Source: CAYRIY01 sp964424335
GTDB taxonomy: Bacteria > Bacillota > Limnochordia > DTU080 > RSA5
Direction of reading: 5' to 3'
Length of the DNA stretch: 17,892 nucleotides
Assembly (NCBI GenBank): GCA_964424335.1
Contig: CAYRIY010000075.1
Coordinates: 1-17,892 of the forward strand
Shown: one piece after another, positions 6,526 to 14,004 of the stretch
Position numbering within the stretch: the first letter of the stretch is position 1
How the letters are laid out: every line of letters starts with the position of its first letter
Notes under the pieces: generated by a model
Seen by the model: only the letters and a program-made list of their open reading frames with translations
Told to the model about the DNA's origin: nothing
Database searches by the model: none
Program-made: the position numbers and the translations under genes

Positions 6526-7794
6526 TTAAAGTTCGCCGTAACCTTGTGCTACGAGTTCGATCGGGTGTACGACCCGCACTTCGGAACCCCGCTCCCGCAA
6601 TCCTTTCGCGATCTGCATCAGGCAGCCGGGGTTGCCGGTGGCAAGCACCTTGACGCCGGTCTCGAGCACGGCTTCTACCTTGTTGTTGAGCAGTCGCCCG
6701 GCCATGTCGGGCTGCAAAATGTTATAAAGGCCTGCGCTGCCGCAGCATATCTCGGGGTCCCGCAGGTCGACGACGTCGACGCCGGGAATCGACGCGAGCA
6801 GCTTGCGAGGCTCTTGCCTTACGCCCTGGCCGTGCGAGAGGTGGCAAGCATCGTGGTAGGCCACCTTTTGATTGAGAGGCTTGGACATCGGCCTGAGCTC
6901 GATCTCCTGCAAAAACACGGAGATATCCTTCACTTTTTTGCTGAAGGACTCGGCCTTTTCGGCGTAGCGGGGGTCGCTCGCGAGCACTTCTTTGTACTCA
7001 CGCACGGTCGAGCCGCAGCCTGCAGAGTTGACGATCACGGCGTCGACCTCGTCGATATCAAAGACGTTCAAGTTGTGCTGGGCAAACTCGCGGGTCGTCT
7101 CCGGAGCGCCCGAGTGCAGGTGCAGGGCGCCGCAGCATCCTTGCGCCTTGGGAATGATGACCTCGCAGCCATTGCGGGCGAGCACGCGGGCGGTGGCCCA
7201 GTTGGTGCGGGCGAAAAGGACACTTGCCACACATCCGGTCAGCAGGGCGACGCGGTAGCGACGCTCGCCTTCGGCCGGCATGACCTCCGGCAACGTGTAG
7301 GCGCTTTGACGCTCGATCTTTGGCGGCAACAGATCGAGCATGCGCCGGAGGTCTTTCGGAAGGATGCCGCTCAGGCCCCGAATGATCCCGCCAAAGAGCC
7401 GAACGGGTGCAAGCGCCCAGCGCATGCGGCGGGGGTAGGGAAACAGGCCGTCCCGGAGCACGGAGAGGATCAAGCGCTCCCGCAGCGGTCGCTTGTACGT
7501 CTTGGCGATGTCCTCGCGGGCCGCCTCGAGCAGCGAACCGTACTGCACGCCCGATGGGCAGGCGGTTTCACAGGCGCGGCATTCAAGGCACAAGTCGAGG
7601 TGTTTCACCACGTCCTCGGTCCAGTCGATGCGCCCTTCCGCGACGCCTCGCATCAGGTGAATGCGCCCTCGGGGGCTGTCCGGCTCCGAGCCGAGCTCGA
7701 GGTATGTCGGACACGCCGAGGTGCAAAGCCCGCAGTGAATGCAGGTCTGAAGGTCTTTCATCGGGATGCTGGTACGGTTTTTGGGCATAGCCAT
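6526..7794 (-). CDS. glcF: Glycolate oxidase iron-sulfur subunit GlcF
   Basis: The product is 422 residues. Two [4Fe-4S] ferredoxin-type motifs lie near the N-terminus: Cys18, 21, 24 and 28 (TCIHCGLCTSACPT) and Cys69, 72, 75 and 79 (CLECRACETACPSGV). Two cysteine-rich CCG domains follow, with GCCGALHLHSG near residue 220 and ICCGSAGLYN near residue 350. This order is that of GlcF, the subunit that carries electrons from the flavin subunits to the membrane quinone pool. The ATG at 7794 has AGGAGG about 10 bases upstream; a second ATG two codons on is possible. It follows glcE by 31 bp and is third in the glcD-glcE-glcF series. Related proteins occur in lactate and glycerol-3-phosphate oxidation, but flanking glcD and glcE make the assignment firm. 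Confidence 0.93.
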   Translation of the reverse strand: MAMPKNRTSIPMKDLQTCIHCGLCTSACPTYLELGSEPDSPRGRIHLMRGVAEGRIDWTEDVVKHLDLCLECRACETACPSGVQYGSLLEAAREDIAKTYKRPLRERLILSVLRDGLFPYPRRMRWALAPVRLFGGIIRGLSGILPKDLRRMLDLLPPKIERQSAYTLPEVMPAEGERRYRVALLTGCVASVLFARTNWATARVLARNGCEVIIPKAQGCCGALHLHSGAPETTREFAQHNLNVFDIDEVDAVIVNSAGCGSTVREYKEVLASDPRYAEKAESFSKKVKDISVFLQEIELRPMSKPLNQKVAYHDACHLSHGQGVRQEPRKLLASIPGVDVVDLRDPEICCGSAGLYNILQPDMAGRLLNNKVEAVLETGVKVLATGNPGCLMQIAKGLRERGSEVRVVHPIELVAQGYGEL

Positions 7795-7825
7795 ATCGGT
7801 GTTGCCTCCTGGCTTTCGTGTGCGC

Positions 7826-9190
7826 CTACAATCCGCCGATAAAACGCCCGGGACTCAAAATTCCCTTGGGATCCATCTTCTCCTTGACGGCGCGGTGGAG
7901 GAAGAAGTCGCTGCGCGGCTCGCCCCAGACGCCGACAATCTCCCTAAAGCCTTGGGGCGCCCGTTCGACGATCAGGTTGCCCCCGTCTCGCTCCGCGAGC
8001 GTGCGTAGCTCTCGGGCAAGGTCCGCGCCTTCCGTCTCGAGGCGATCGGCCAAAGAGAACGCGAGCCGCGCCGCGCCTGAGCCTGCATGCGCTGCGTACC
8101 GCATGCCAAGTCCGCTCGATCTGGCGAGGCGGAGCGCCTCCTGAATGCGCGGGACCAACACGTCATCGGGAACATGAATGCGCAGCACCGCTCCGTCCTG
8201 TGCCTTTCGGCCGTGAAGGTCGAGGAGCAGTCCGTGCACCGGATCCCACGGCGCTCTGCGAAAGCTGAGGGTCTTGGTCGGAGTCACTCGACGCATGATG
8301 CGGAGCGCCTCTTCGATCTGCCAATCGATGCTCTCCCGAGTGCCGCCGTATCCGAGGACCAGGAATGCCGCTTCGCCGTCGCCCCCGAAAGCGTCCAATT
8401 CGGCCGTTCCGGCCGCGAACTGCTCGAACTCCCCGTCCCTGGCGCTGCGCGGTCCGACGAGTTCCATCAGGACGGGAAGGGCGTCGGAGTGAACGATTTC
8501 CTTGATGTACCGGTCCGCAGTCCCGAGATCGCCGACTTCGACGATGAGCATCTCCCGCAGCTCAAACTGGGGTTGCGCCTTAAACGTGACCTCCGTGATT
8601 ACGGCGAGCGTGCCGAATGAACCCGTGTAAAGGCGGCCCATTTCGTATCCGCTAACGTTCTTGACCACCCGGCCTCCGGCTTTGGCGATCTCTCCTGCCG
8701 CGGTGACCACTTTGATGCCGAGCAGGCGGTCGGCGATCGTGCGAAAGCCGAGGCGGAGCGGTCCAAACGCCCGGGTCGCCACAGCGCCGCCCACCGTCGC
8801 TTCCTTGGGCAGCGGTGGATCGACCGGGAGAAACTGGTTGCCGGCCGCCAACACCTCTTGGAGTCGATCGAGGGTCATGCCGGCCTGGACCGTCACGGTC
8901 ATGTCGTCCGGTTCGTAACTCACGACCCGATCCAGGCGGGTGAGCACGAGGGCGATATCGTACGCCCGCGGGCGTTCGCCTAAATCTGCTTGCGTTTGAC
9001 CGCCGAGCGGGATCACGGCAAGGCCGTTCGCCCCTGCCAGCGCAAGGACGCCGGCTACCTCTTCCGGCGTGGCGGGAAAGACAGCCGCCTTGGGCGTCGC
9101 CCCCGAGACCGAGAATTTATGGACATCGTCGCCGGCGTGAACGTGGTCAGGTCCGACGATCGAGGTTAACTTTTGAATGAGTTCCTGCAT
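7826..9190 (-). CDS. glcE: FAD-binding subunit of glycolate oxidase, GlcE type
   Basis: The product is 454 residues, a VAO-type FAD-binding oxidase that is the second flavin subunit beside GlcD. Visible marks are the pyrophosphate-loop region NGLAVIPLGGQTQADLG, then DPPLPKEATVGGAVATRAFGPLRLGFRTIADRLLGIKVV, and GGRVVKNVSGYEMGRLYTGSFGTLAVITEVTFK, which match GlcE. The C-terminal KEKMDPKGILSPGRFIGGL is the family end motif. It is longer than E. coli GlcE (about 350 residues). I chose ATG 9190, with GGATGG about 9 bases upstream; a TTG two codons earlier (9196) is possible. It lies 98 bp after glcD, a wider gap than glcE to glcF, containing two copies of an 8-bp palindrome. Confidence 0.88.
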   Translation of the reverse strand: MQELIQKLTSIVGPDHVHAGDDVHKFSVSGATPKAAVFPATPEEVAGVLALAGANGLAVIPLGGQTQADLGERPRAYDIALVLTRLDRVVSYEPDDMTVTVQAGMTLDRLQEVLAAGNQFLPVDPPLPKEATVGGAVATRAFGPLRLGFRTIADRLLGIKVVTAAGEIAKAGGRVVKNVSGYEMGRLYTGSFGTLAVITEVTFKAQPQFELREMLIVEVGDLGTADRYIKEIVHSDALPVLMELVGPRSARDGEFEQFAAGTAELDAFGGDGEAAFLVLGYGGTRESIDWQIEEALRIMRRVTPTKTLSFRRAPWDPVHGLLLDLHGRKAQDGAVLRIHVPDDVLVPRIQEALRLARSSGLGMRYAAHAGSGAARLAFSLADRLETEGADLARELRTLAERDGGNLIVERAPQGFREIVGVWGEPRSDFFLHRAVKEKMDPKGILSPGRFIGGL

Positions 9191-9222
9191 AGACAATGCC
9201 CATCCGGCCCTCTTTCACTGGC

Positions 9223-9253
9223 AGCGCGCTCACACGCACCCTAATAGCGCGCT
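9223..9253. repeat. Paired 8-bp palindromes in the glcD-glcE spacer
   Basis: AGCGCGCT, itself a palindrome, occurs at 9223-9230 and 9246-9253, separated by 15 bases, and the two copies can pair as a hairpin in RNA. It is the main structure in the 98-bp spacer between glcD and glcE and may affect message stability or relative expression. Confidence 0.5.
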
Positions 9254-9288
9254 ACAACGTACTCTCCCGACCTTTGGTAGCCGGCGCG

Positions 9289-10767
9289 TCACGCCGGAGC
9301 GGCCGGCCGGGGGCGCTTGATCTCGATGCACCCCTTCGACGAAGGGAAGAGTTTTCCGGGATTGCACCGGTTATCGGGGTCGAAGGCCTCCCTCAAGGTG
9401 GTCATCACCTTGAGGTCCTCGGCCGAGAACATCTTCGCCATGTGTTCGACTTTCTCGATGCCGATGCCGTGCTCGCCGGTGACGGAGCCTCCAAGATCGA
9501 TGCACGCCGTGAGGATCTCGTCCGACGCTTTGATCACGCGTTCGACCTCGTCCGGATTGTCTTGATCAAATAACAGCAGGGGATGGATGTTTCCGTCTCC
9601 TGCGTGAAAGACGTTTGCGACCCGCAGTCGGTACTTTTGGCCCACTGCGGTGATGATCCGCAATATTTCGGGGAGCTTGGTGCGGGGAACCACGCCGTCT
9701 TGCGTCACGTAGCTCGGCGAAAGTCGGCCCACGGCGCCAAACGCCCGCTTTCTCGCCGCCCACAAGGCCTTACGCTGTGCCTCGTCGGCCGCTTGCCGAA
9801 TCTCGATGGCACCCTGGTCGTTGCAGATGTTGCGGACCCGCTGGGTGAGCGTGTCGATCCCCGCCTCGAGCCCGTCGAGCTCGACGATGAGCACGGCGGC
9901 TGCGTCGGTCGGAAAGCCGAAGCGAAATGCCGCTTCGACCGCCTGAATGATCAAGTTGTCCATCATCTCGACGGCCGCTGGAATGATGCCTTGCCGAATG
10001 ATCTCAGAGACCGTCCGCGTCGCATCGTCGACGCTCTTGAAAACTGCGAGCAGCGTCCGATACGTTTGCGGCGATCGGGTGAGCCGCACCGTCGCCTTGG
10101 TCACAAGCCCGAGGGTCCCCTCGGAGCCGACGACAAAACCGGTCAAATCGTAGCCTAGCGCGTCCTCGACTTTCCCGCCCAAGTTGACGATGGTGCCGTC
10201 TGCCAACACCATCTCCACGCCGAGAATGTGGTTGAGCGTGACGCCGTACTTGAGCGTGTGCGGCCCACCGGAGTTGGTCGCCACATTGCCGCCGATCGTA
10301 CAAGCGCCTTGGCTCGACGGGTCTGGAGCGTAATGGTACCCCTCGTCTTCGACGGCGTGAGTCACCCAAAGGTTGACCACACCGGCCTCGACGACGGCGA
10401 CGCGATTTGCCAGGTCGACTTCGAGGATCTTTTTCATGCGGGAGAGGCCGACGACGATTCCGCCTTGAACGGCGATCGTCGATCCGCTCAGCGACGTGCC
10501 GGCGCCCCTTGGGATGAAGGGAATCCCGCGCTCATAGAGCAGCTTCAGCACTTTGGAGACTTCCTCGGTCGTGGCCGGGAGGACGACCGCGCTTGGGGGC
10601 ATCCGTTCGAGCGTGTACCCGTCGCTCTCGTAGACGAGCGTCTCTTCACGCGTGGAAAAGACGTGGTCGGCGCCGACGATCTCCCTCAACTGGTCGATCA
10701 CGTCGGGAGGGACGAGGGCGCGCTCCGTTTGACGTCTTTCGGAGGCTGTTGTTTGGGGTATGCTCAT
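9289..10767 (-). CDS. glcD: Glycolate oxidase FAD subunit GlcD
   Basis: The product is 492 residues, the usual size for GlcD, which oxidises glycolate (or D-lactate and similar 2-hydroxyacids) to the 2-oxoacid using FAD. The FAD-binding half shows PFIPRGAGTSLSGS (residues 83-96) and DPSSQGACTIGGNVATNSGG (149-168), followed by KYGVTLNHILGVEMVLADG. The C-terminal half shows VFHAGDGNIHPLL and GGSVTGEHGIGIEKVEHM, with conserved histidines of the substrate side, and ends in the CNPGKLFP motif. The ATG at 10767 has AGGTGGG 6 bases upstream, so the 26-codon upstream extension of the frame is not used. It is the first gene of the minus-strand cluster and diverges from the flavoprotein gene at 11089. 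A 6-bp hairpin overlaps the stop (9281-9297). Confidence 0.94.
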   Translation of the reverse strand: MSIPQTTASERRQTERALVPPDVIDQLREIVGADHVFSTREETLVYESDGYTLERMPPSAVVLPATTEEVSKVLKLLYERGIPFIPRGAGTSLSGSTIAVQGGIVVGLSRMKKILEVDLANRVAVVEAGVVNLWVTHAVEDEGYHYAPDPSSQGACTIGGNVATNSGGPHTLKYGVTLNHILGVEMVLADGTIVNLGGKVEDALGYDLTGFVVGSEGTLGLVTKATVRLTRSPQTYRTLLAVFKSVDDATRTVSEIIRQGIIPAAVEMMDNLIIQAVEAAFRFGFPTDAAAVLIVELDGLEAGIDTLTQRVRNICNDQGAIEIRQAADEAQRKALWAARKRAFGAVGRLSPSYVTQDGVVPRTKLPEILRIITAVGQKYRLRVANVFHAGDGNIHPLLLFDQDNPDEVERVIKASDEILTACIDLGGSVTGEHGIGIEKVEHMAKMFSAEDLKVMTTLREAFDPDNRCNPGKLFPSSKGCIEIKRPRPAAPA

Positions 10768-11088
10768 ACGATCCCACCTAGCACGTGTCGCTACGGTCTC
10801 TTGGCGGCGCCCATGTGCAAAAGGCGATCGCGAACGGCGCGCCAATGACGCGGTCGATGGATGGCTTCGCCTGCCATCGTGTCCGCACCGACTTCTTTCT
10901 CATCAGACAACTCGACTCCCTGCAATTTAGAGACGGTACGGGGTATGTAATACTTGCCCGGAGAGCATCATCGGACCAGTACTGCCAAGGTTTGTCGACA
11001 AACGCCAGAAATAGGGGTACGCTTTATTTGACGGCACGGACATGCCCTTATTCGTCTTGTTTTGTCACAAGAAGGCGAGGATGTAACC
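10768..11088. other. Divergent promoter region, glcD and the flavoprotein gene
   Basis: A 321-bp non-coding region between two divergent genes must carry both promoters. A perfect 14-bp dyad lies at 10990-11003. On the plus strand TTGACG (11028-11033) could be a -35 box, but no good -10 follows at the right distance. I found no convincing promoter for glcD. Confidence 0.5.
10990..11003. promoter_or_regulatory. Perfect 14-bp dyad, candidate operator
   Basis: GTTTGTCGACAAAC is its own inverse complement and lies 86 bp upstream of the flavoprotein start (11089) and over 220 bp from the glcD start. It has the symmetry expected of a dimeric repressor site. No regulator gene adjoins it, so its ligand and partner are unknown. 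Confidence 0.45.
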
Positions 11089-12162
11089 ATGAGTGAGACC
11101 GTATACGACGTTGCCGTAATCGGAGCAGGGCCGGCGGGCGCTCAGGCGGCAGTCTCCGCCTCCCATCAGATGCGGCATGTATTGGTGATCGACGCCGGGG
11201 AAGTGAGTCAAAGAAAGGGCCGGGCCTACTGGTCAAAGTCGGTCGAAATCGAGGATGCTCCCGTCTTTTCCGGGGTGACCGGGCCGAAATTTGCTCGGGC
11301 GCTCAAAGATTGGATGGCGTCGCGGCCTGTCCAGGAGATCGTGATTGGAGGCGAACGCCGCAAGTCGGGGATCGAGGTGCGCGGCGGCGTGGTCCTCAAA
11401 CTGGAACGAAAGGGCGAGCTAATCGCCCTCGAGACGTCGGTTCAGCCGCTCAAAGAGGGGAGCGAACTCGTCCTCGAGACCTTTCTCGCCCGAGCGGTCG
11501 TCGTGGCGTCCGGCTTTGAAGACGGCTGGCCGGACATCGAGGTGGACGAAGGCGCGAAGCGTCTATTTCAGCAGTATCGCACCGTCTTTCGTTACGCAGG
11601 CAACGCCAAAGGATGGCACCTTTGCATCCGCTGCGACGGACACCTGCATATCGATAAACATATGGCCCTAGTGGGCGTAGGAGATTCCATTTACGGCGCA
11701 TCCCTCGGGGCGCAGGATTTTACGGACAAGATTACGATCTTGACGAACGGGCGGCCGCACGGTTTTTCGCCGGCGATCTTGAAGCAGGCCCAGGAACGGG
11801 GCATCGAGATCATCGAGACCAAGATCGAAAAGCACATCGGCAAGGGGACCGACCTGCTCGGACTGAGGTTGGTCGACGGCCGGGAGCTGTACTTCGATGG
11901 CTTTTTGGTAGACGAGGGACTCGTGCCGAATACGGCGTTTCTCGAAGGGTGGGACGTTCAAACCGACGAGGAGGGGCTGCTCGTCATCGACGAAGACGGC
12001 CAGGTGCTTGACACGGGCGGCCACCCCGTGCCCGGGCTCTTTGCCGCCGGCGACATCGTTTCAGGCATGCGCAACCAGATTGCGACGGCCTTCGGTCTTG
12101 GTCAAAATGCGGGGCTCTCCGCCAGCGACTCGCTTCGGCGATGGCGCTGGCCGGAAGAGTAA
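11089..12162 (+). CDS. Thioredoxin-reductase-like flavoprotein with CxxC
   Basis: The product has 357 residues with a two-dinucleotide-fold layout. FAD motif: GAGPAG (12-17). The redox pair Cys179-Ile-Arg-Cys182-Asp-Gly sits where thioredoxin reductases carry CxxCDG, directly before the second fold (MALVGVGDS, 192-200). The C-terminal LFAAGDIVSGMRNQIATAFGLG (318-338) matches the FAD-contacting end of TrxR. Two things are unusual. The second fold lacks the HRR-type arginines that hold the NADPH 2-phosphate (ILTNGRPHGFS follows instead). An insert of charged sequence (about 85-130) is also longer than in normal TrxR (about 310-320 residues). It may use NADH, ferredoxin or another donor, and its disulfide substrate is unknown. 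The ATG at 11089 has GAGG 8 bases upstream; a longer GTG-start frame from 11062 is less likely. The DUF1992 gene follows after 27 bp. Confidence 0.85.
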   Translation: MSETVYDVAVIGAGPAGAQAAVSASHQMRHVLVIDAGEVSQRKGRAYWSKSVEIEDAPVFSGVTGPKFARALKDWMASRPVQEIVIGGERRKSGIEVRGGVVLKLERKGELIALETSVQPLKEGSELVLETFLARAVVVASGFEDGWPDIEVDEGAKRLFQQYRTVFRYAGNAKGWHLCIRCDGHLHIDKHMALVGVGDSIYGASLGAQDFTDKITILTNGRPHGFSPAILKQAQERGIEIIETKIEKHIGKGTDLLGLRLVDGRELYFDGFLVDEGLVPNTAFLEGWDVQTDEEGLLVIDEDGQVLDTGGHPVPGLFAAGDIVSGMRNQIATAFGLGQNAGLSASDSLRRWRWPEE

Positions 12163-12189
12163 GTCTTAGCGGGGAGGAGCGTCCTAAAG

Positions 12190-12744
12190 GTGACAGGCGA
12201 TCGCATGTGGCGTACGACCGGCTGGCGGCGGGCGATGGAAGAGGCGGCTGGCAAATCCCCGGAGAACCCCAAAGTCAAAAAGCTCTACTCCAAGGCGGAG
12301 CAAATCCTCGCCGACGCCGCGTCCCCGGAAAAGTTGAAAGGGAACCCGTATAAAGGAAAGCCGCTCAACTTTGATCGCGAGAATCCGTTCGAAAAAGAGT
12401 TTTCCATGGGGAATCGGTTGCTCAAAAACGCTGGTTACAGGCCCCCGTGGATCGAGGTGCGAGAGGAGATCTTAGCCGAGAAGCGGGCGCTGCGCCGGGC
12501 GCTCGACCAACACTTGGCGTTCCTCGAGCGCGCATTGGAGGGCGGATCGAGTCGGACCACGCTTAGAGTCCGGCACGACCAATTTCTCGAAGAGATCCGC
12601 GATCGCATCGAAAAGCTACATCGAGAGATCGTCCGATTCAACCTGGAAGTGCCGATCATCGATCAGCAAGTCGTCAACATTCGCTTTGAGAGTTTCACCC
12701 GCGAAATGCGGTCCGCCGCCGAAAGGCTGCTTGCCCTAGAGTAG
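12190..12744 (+). CDS. DUF1992 (DnaJ-like subfamily C member 28) domain protein
   Basis: The product has 184 residues. The family signature is clear: a KGKPLNFDRENPF stretch (about residues 55-67), then MGNRLLKNAGYRPPWIEVREEI (73-94), a long charged helical segment likely to form a coiled coil (about 90-145), and RFNLEVP (149-155). The biochemical role of DUF1992 proteins is not established, and the name comes from similarity to part of DNAJC28, not to the J domain itself. No signal peptide or membrane segment is seen. I use GTG 12190, about 12 bases after GGAGG; ATG 12205 is an alternative. It lies 27 bp after the flavoprotein gene and is probably co-transcribed, ending at the terminator at 12759-12794. 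Confidence 0.85.
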   Translation: MTGDRMWRTTGWRRAMEEAAGKSPENPKVKKLYSKAEQILADAASPEKLKGNPYKGKPLNFDRENPFEKEFSMGNRLLKNAGYRPPWIEVREEILAEKRALRRALDQHLAFLERALEGGSSRTTLRVRHDQFLEEIRDRIEKLHREIVRFNLEVPIIDQQVVNIRFESFTREMRSAAERLLALE

Positions 12745-12758
12745 TCCGTGGCGCGCAT

Positions 12759-12794
12759 GCGGCGGCGCATTAGCCAAAGAGCGCCGCCGCTTTT
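12759..12794 (+). terminator. Intrinsic terminator after the DUF1992 gene
   Basis: GCGGCGGCGC (12759-12768) and GCGCCGCCGC (12781-12790) form a perfect 10-bp GC-rich stem with a 12-base loop, followed by TTTT (12791-12794). It lies 14 bp after the stop and just before the end of the convergent quinone oxidoreductase gene. In the other direction no T-run follows, so it mainly serves the plus strand. Confidence 0.85.
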
Positions 12795-12807
12795 GATCGA
12801 GTGCGGT

Positions 12808-13776
12808 CTACGGTATGAGCACGAGCTTGCCTGCGCTCTTGCGTGACTCGAGCCGGGTATGGGCCTCTGCGGCGTCCTTGAGCGCAAAGGTGCTGTCGAT
12901 CCTAAACTCCAGCTCGCCGCGCTCGATCCAACCAAAGAGGTCGCTCGTGCGCGACAGGAGCTCGTCCCTGGTGGCGGCGTAGTTCGCAAGCGTCGGGCGC
13001 GTTGCGAAAAGCGATCCGCCCGCCGACAGGATCTGGAGGTCCACAGGCGGAACCGGCCCGCTCGATTGCCCGAAGAGGACCATGTAGCCCCGAGGGCGCA
13101 AGGACTTCAGGCTCTTTTCGAAGGTCGACTTGCCGACGGAGTCGTAGACGACGTCGACGCCTTCGCCGCCCGTCAAACGATCGACTTCTTCCGCAAAGTC
13201 GACTTCCGTGTACAAGATGACGTGATCTGCGCCGGCGGCCCTCACGAGTTCGGCTTTTTCCTCCGTGGAAACCGTTCCGTATACGGTGGCGCCCCGCATT
13301 TTCGCAATCTGTACGAGAAGGCGGCCAACGCCGCCCGCGGCAGCGTGGACGAGCGCCTTGTGCCCCTGCTCGAGGGGAAACGTGCTGCATGCGAGGTAGT
13401 GCGCGGTGAGCCCCTGCAACATGATCGCGGCGCCCAGTTCGAAAGAGACGCCTTCGGGCAGCGGAGCGAGCGCCCACGCAGGGACGACGGCGTACTCGGC
13501 GTACGAACCTCGCTGCATGGCGTAGGCCACCCGGTCGCCCGGTCTTACGACGTCGACGCCCTCGCCGACGGCTTCGACGACGCCGGCGCCTTCCATTCCC
13601 GGCGTAAACGGCGGATCGATCGGGTAGAGCCCCGTCCGGTGGTAGGTGTCAATGTAGTTCACCCCGGCGGCATGAATGCGGACGAGCGCTTGTCCGGGCC
13701 CGGGTTCGGGCCGTGGAACCTCTTGCAATCGGAGAACCTCCGGCCCTCCGTGTTGGTCGATTCTGATGGCTTTCAT
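12808..13776 (-). CDS. NADPH:quinone oxidoreductase, zinc-independent MDR family
   Basis: The product is 322 residues, the normal size for quinone oxidoreductases of the medium-chain dehydrogenase superfamily. These reduce quinones or activated alkenes with NADPH. The N-terminal domain shows AAGVNYIDTYHRTGLYP (36-52), PGMEGAGVVEAVG and GDRVAYAMQRGSYAEYAVVPA. The cofactor motif AAAGGVGRLLVQIAKMRGATVYGTVSTEEK starts near residue 145. The Cys/His zinc ligands of alcohol dehydrogenases are absent, which supports the quinone oxidoreductase subgroup (QorA type). The ATG at 13776 matches the family N-terminus MKAIRIDQHGGPEVL; its ribosome binding site is weak (AGGGATG, 11 bases away). It converges on the DUF1992 gene and diverges from lipA. 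Confidence 0.92.
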   Translation of the reverse strand: MKAIRIDQHGGPEVLRLQEVPRPEPGPGQALVRIHAAGVNYIDTYHRTGLYPIDPPFTPGMEGAGVVEAVGEGVDVVRPGDRVAYAMQRGSYAEYAVVPAWALAPLPEGVSFELGAAIMLQGLTAHYLACSTFPLEQGHKALVHAAAGGVGRLLVQIAKMRGATVYGTVSTEEKAELVRAAGADHVILYTEVDFAEEVDRLTGGEGVDVVYDSVGKSTFEKSLKSLRPRGYMVLFGQSSGPVPPVDLQILSAGGSLFATRPTLANYAATRDELLSRTSDLFGWIERGELEFRIDSTFALKDAAEAHTRLESRKSAGKLVLIP

Positions 13777-13901
13777 CGCTTGTTGTTCATCCCTTCGTGC
13801 CCAGGAGCTAGTGCGTGAAATGACCGTGGTTGGTTCAGACTCTCTCTTCGCTTGGTCTGTCCGTTCCACCTTGATTTTCATGCAGGGCGATATCCATGTT
13901 G

Positions 13902-13917
13902 TGGTACCATGGTACCA
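13902..13917. promoter_or_regulatory. Perfect 16-bp dyad between qor-like gene and lipA
   Basis: TGGTACCATGGTACCA is a perfect palindrome built from two GGTACCAT-type half-repeats. It lies 125 bp upstream of the quinone oxidoreductase start (13776) and 87 bp upstream of the lipA start (14005), in the 228-bp divergent region. This is the position and symmetry of a repressor operator. No regulator is encoded next to it. Confidence 0.5.
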
Positions 13918-14004
13918 TGGCAGCGCAGCACTGACACGACTGTTCGTAAAGCCGCACCCTCGGCGTCGAGGGCGCCGGTGTGCGTAGGAAAGGCGGTTTG
14001 GCCT

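Noticed and set aside
6487..7842. A 451-residue plus-strand open frame antisense to glcF
   Set aside because: It mirrors the glcF codons in GC-rich DNA, has no recognisable motif and no start context, while glcF has all its iron-sulfur motifs.
11028..11056. Promoter TTGACG with a -10 for the flavoprotein gene
   Set aside because: The hexamers at 14-17 bp spacing (TTATTC, TTCGTC) are poor -10 boxes, so I do not annotate it as a promoter.
12859..13818. A 319-residue plus-strand frame antisense to the quinone oxidoreductase
   Set aside because: Shadow of a well-conserved gene, rich in Arg and Ala with no family features.
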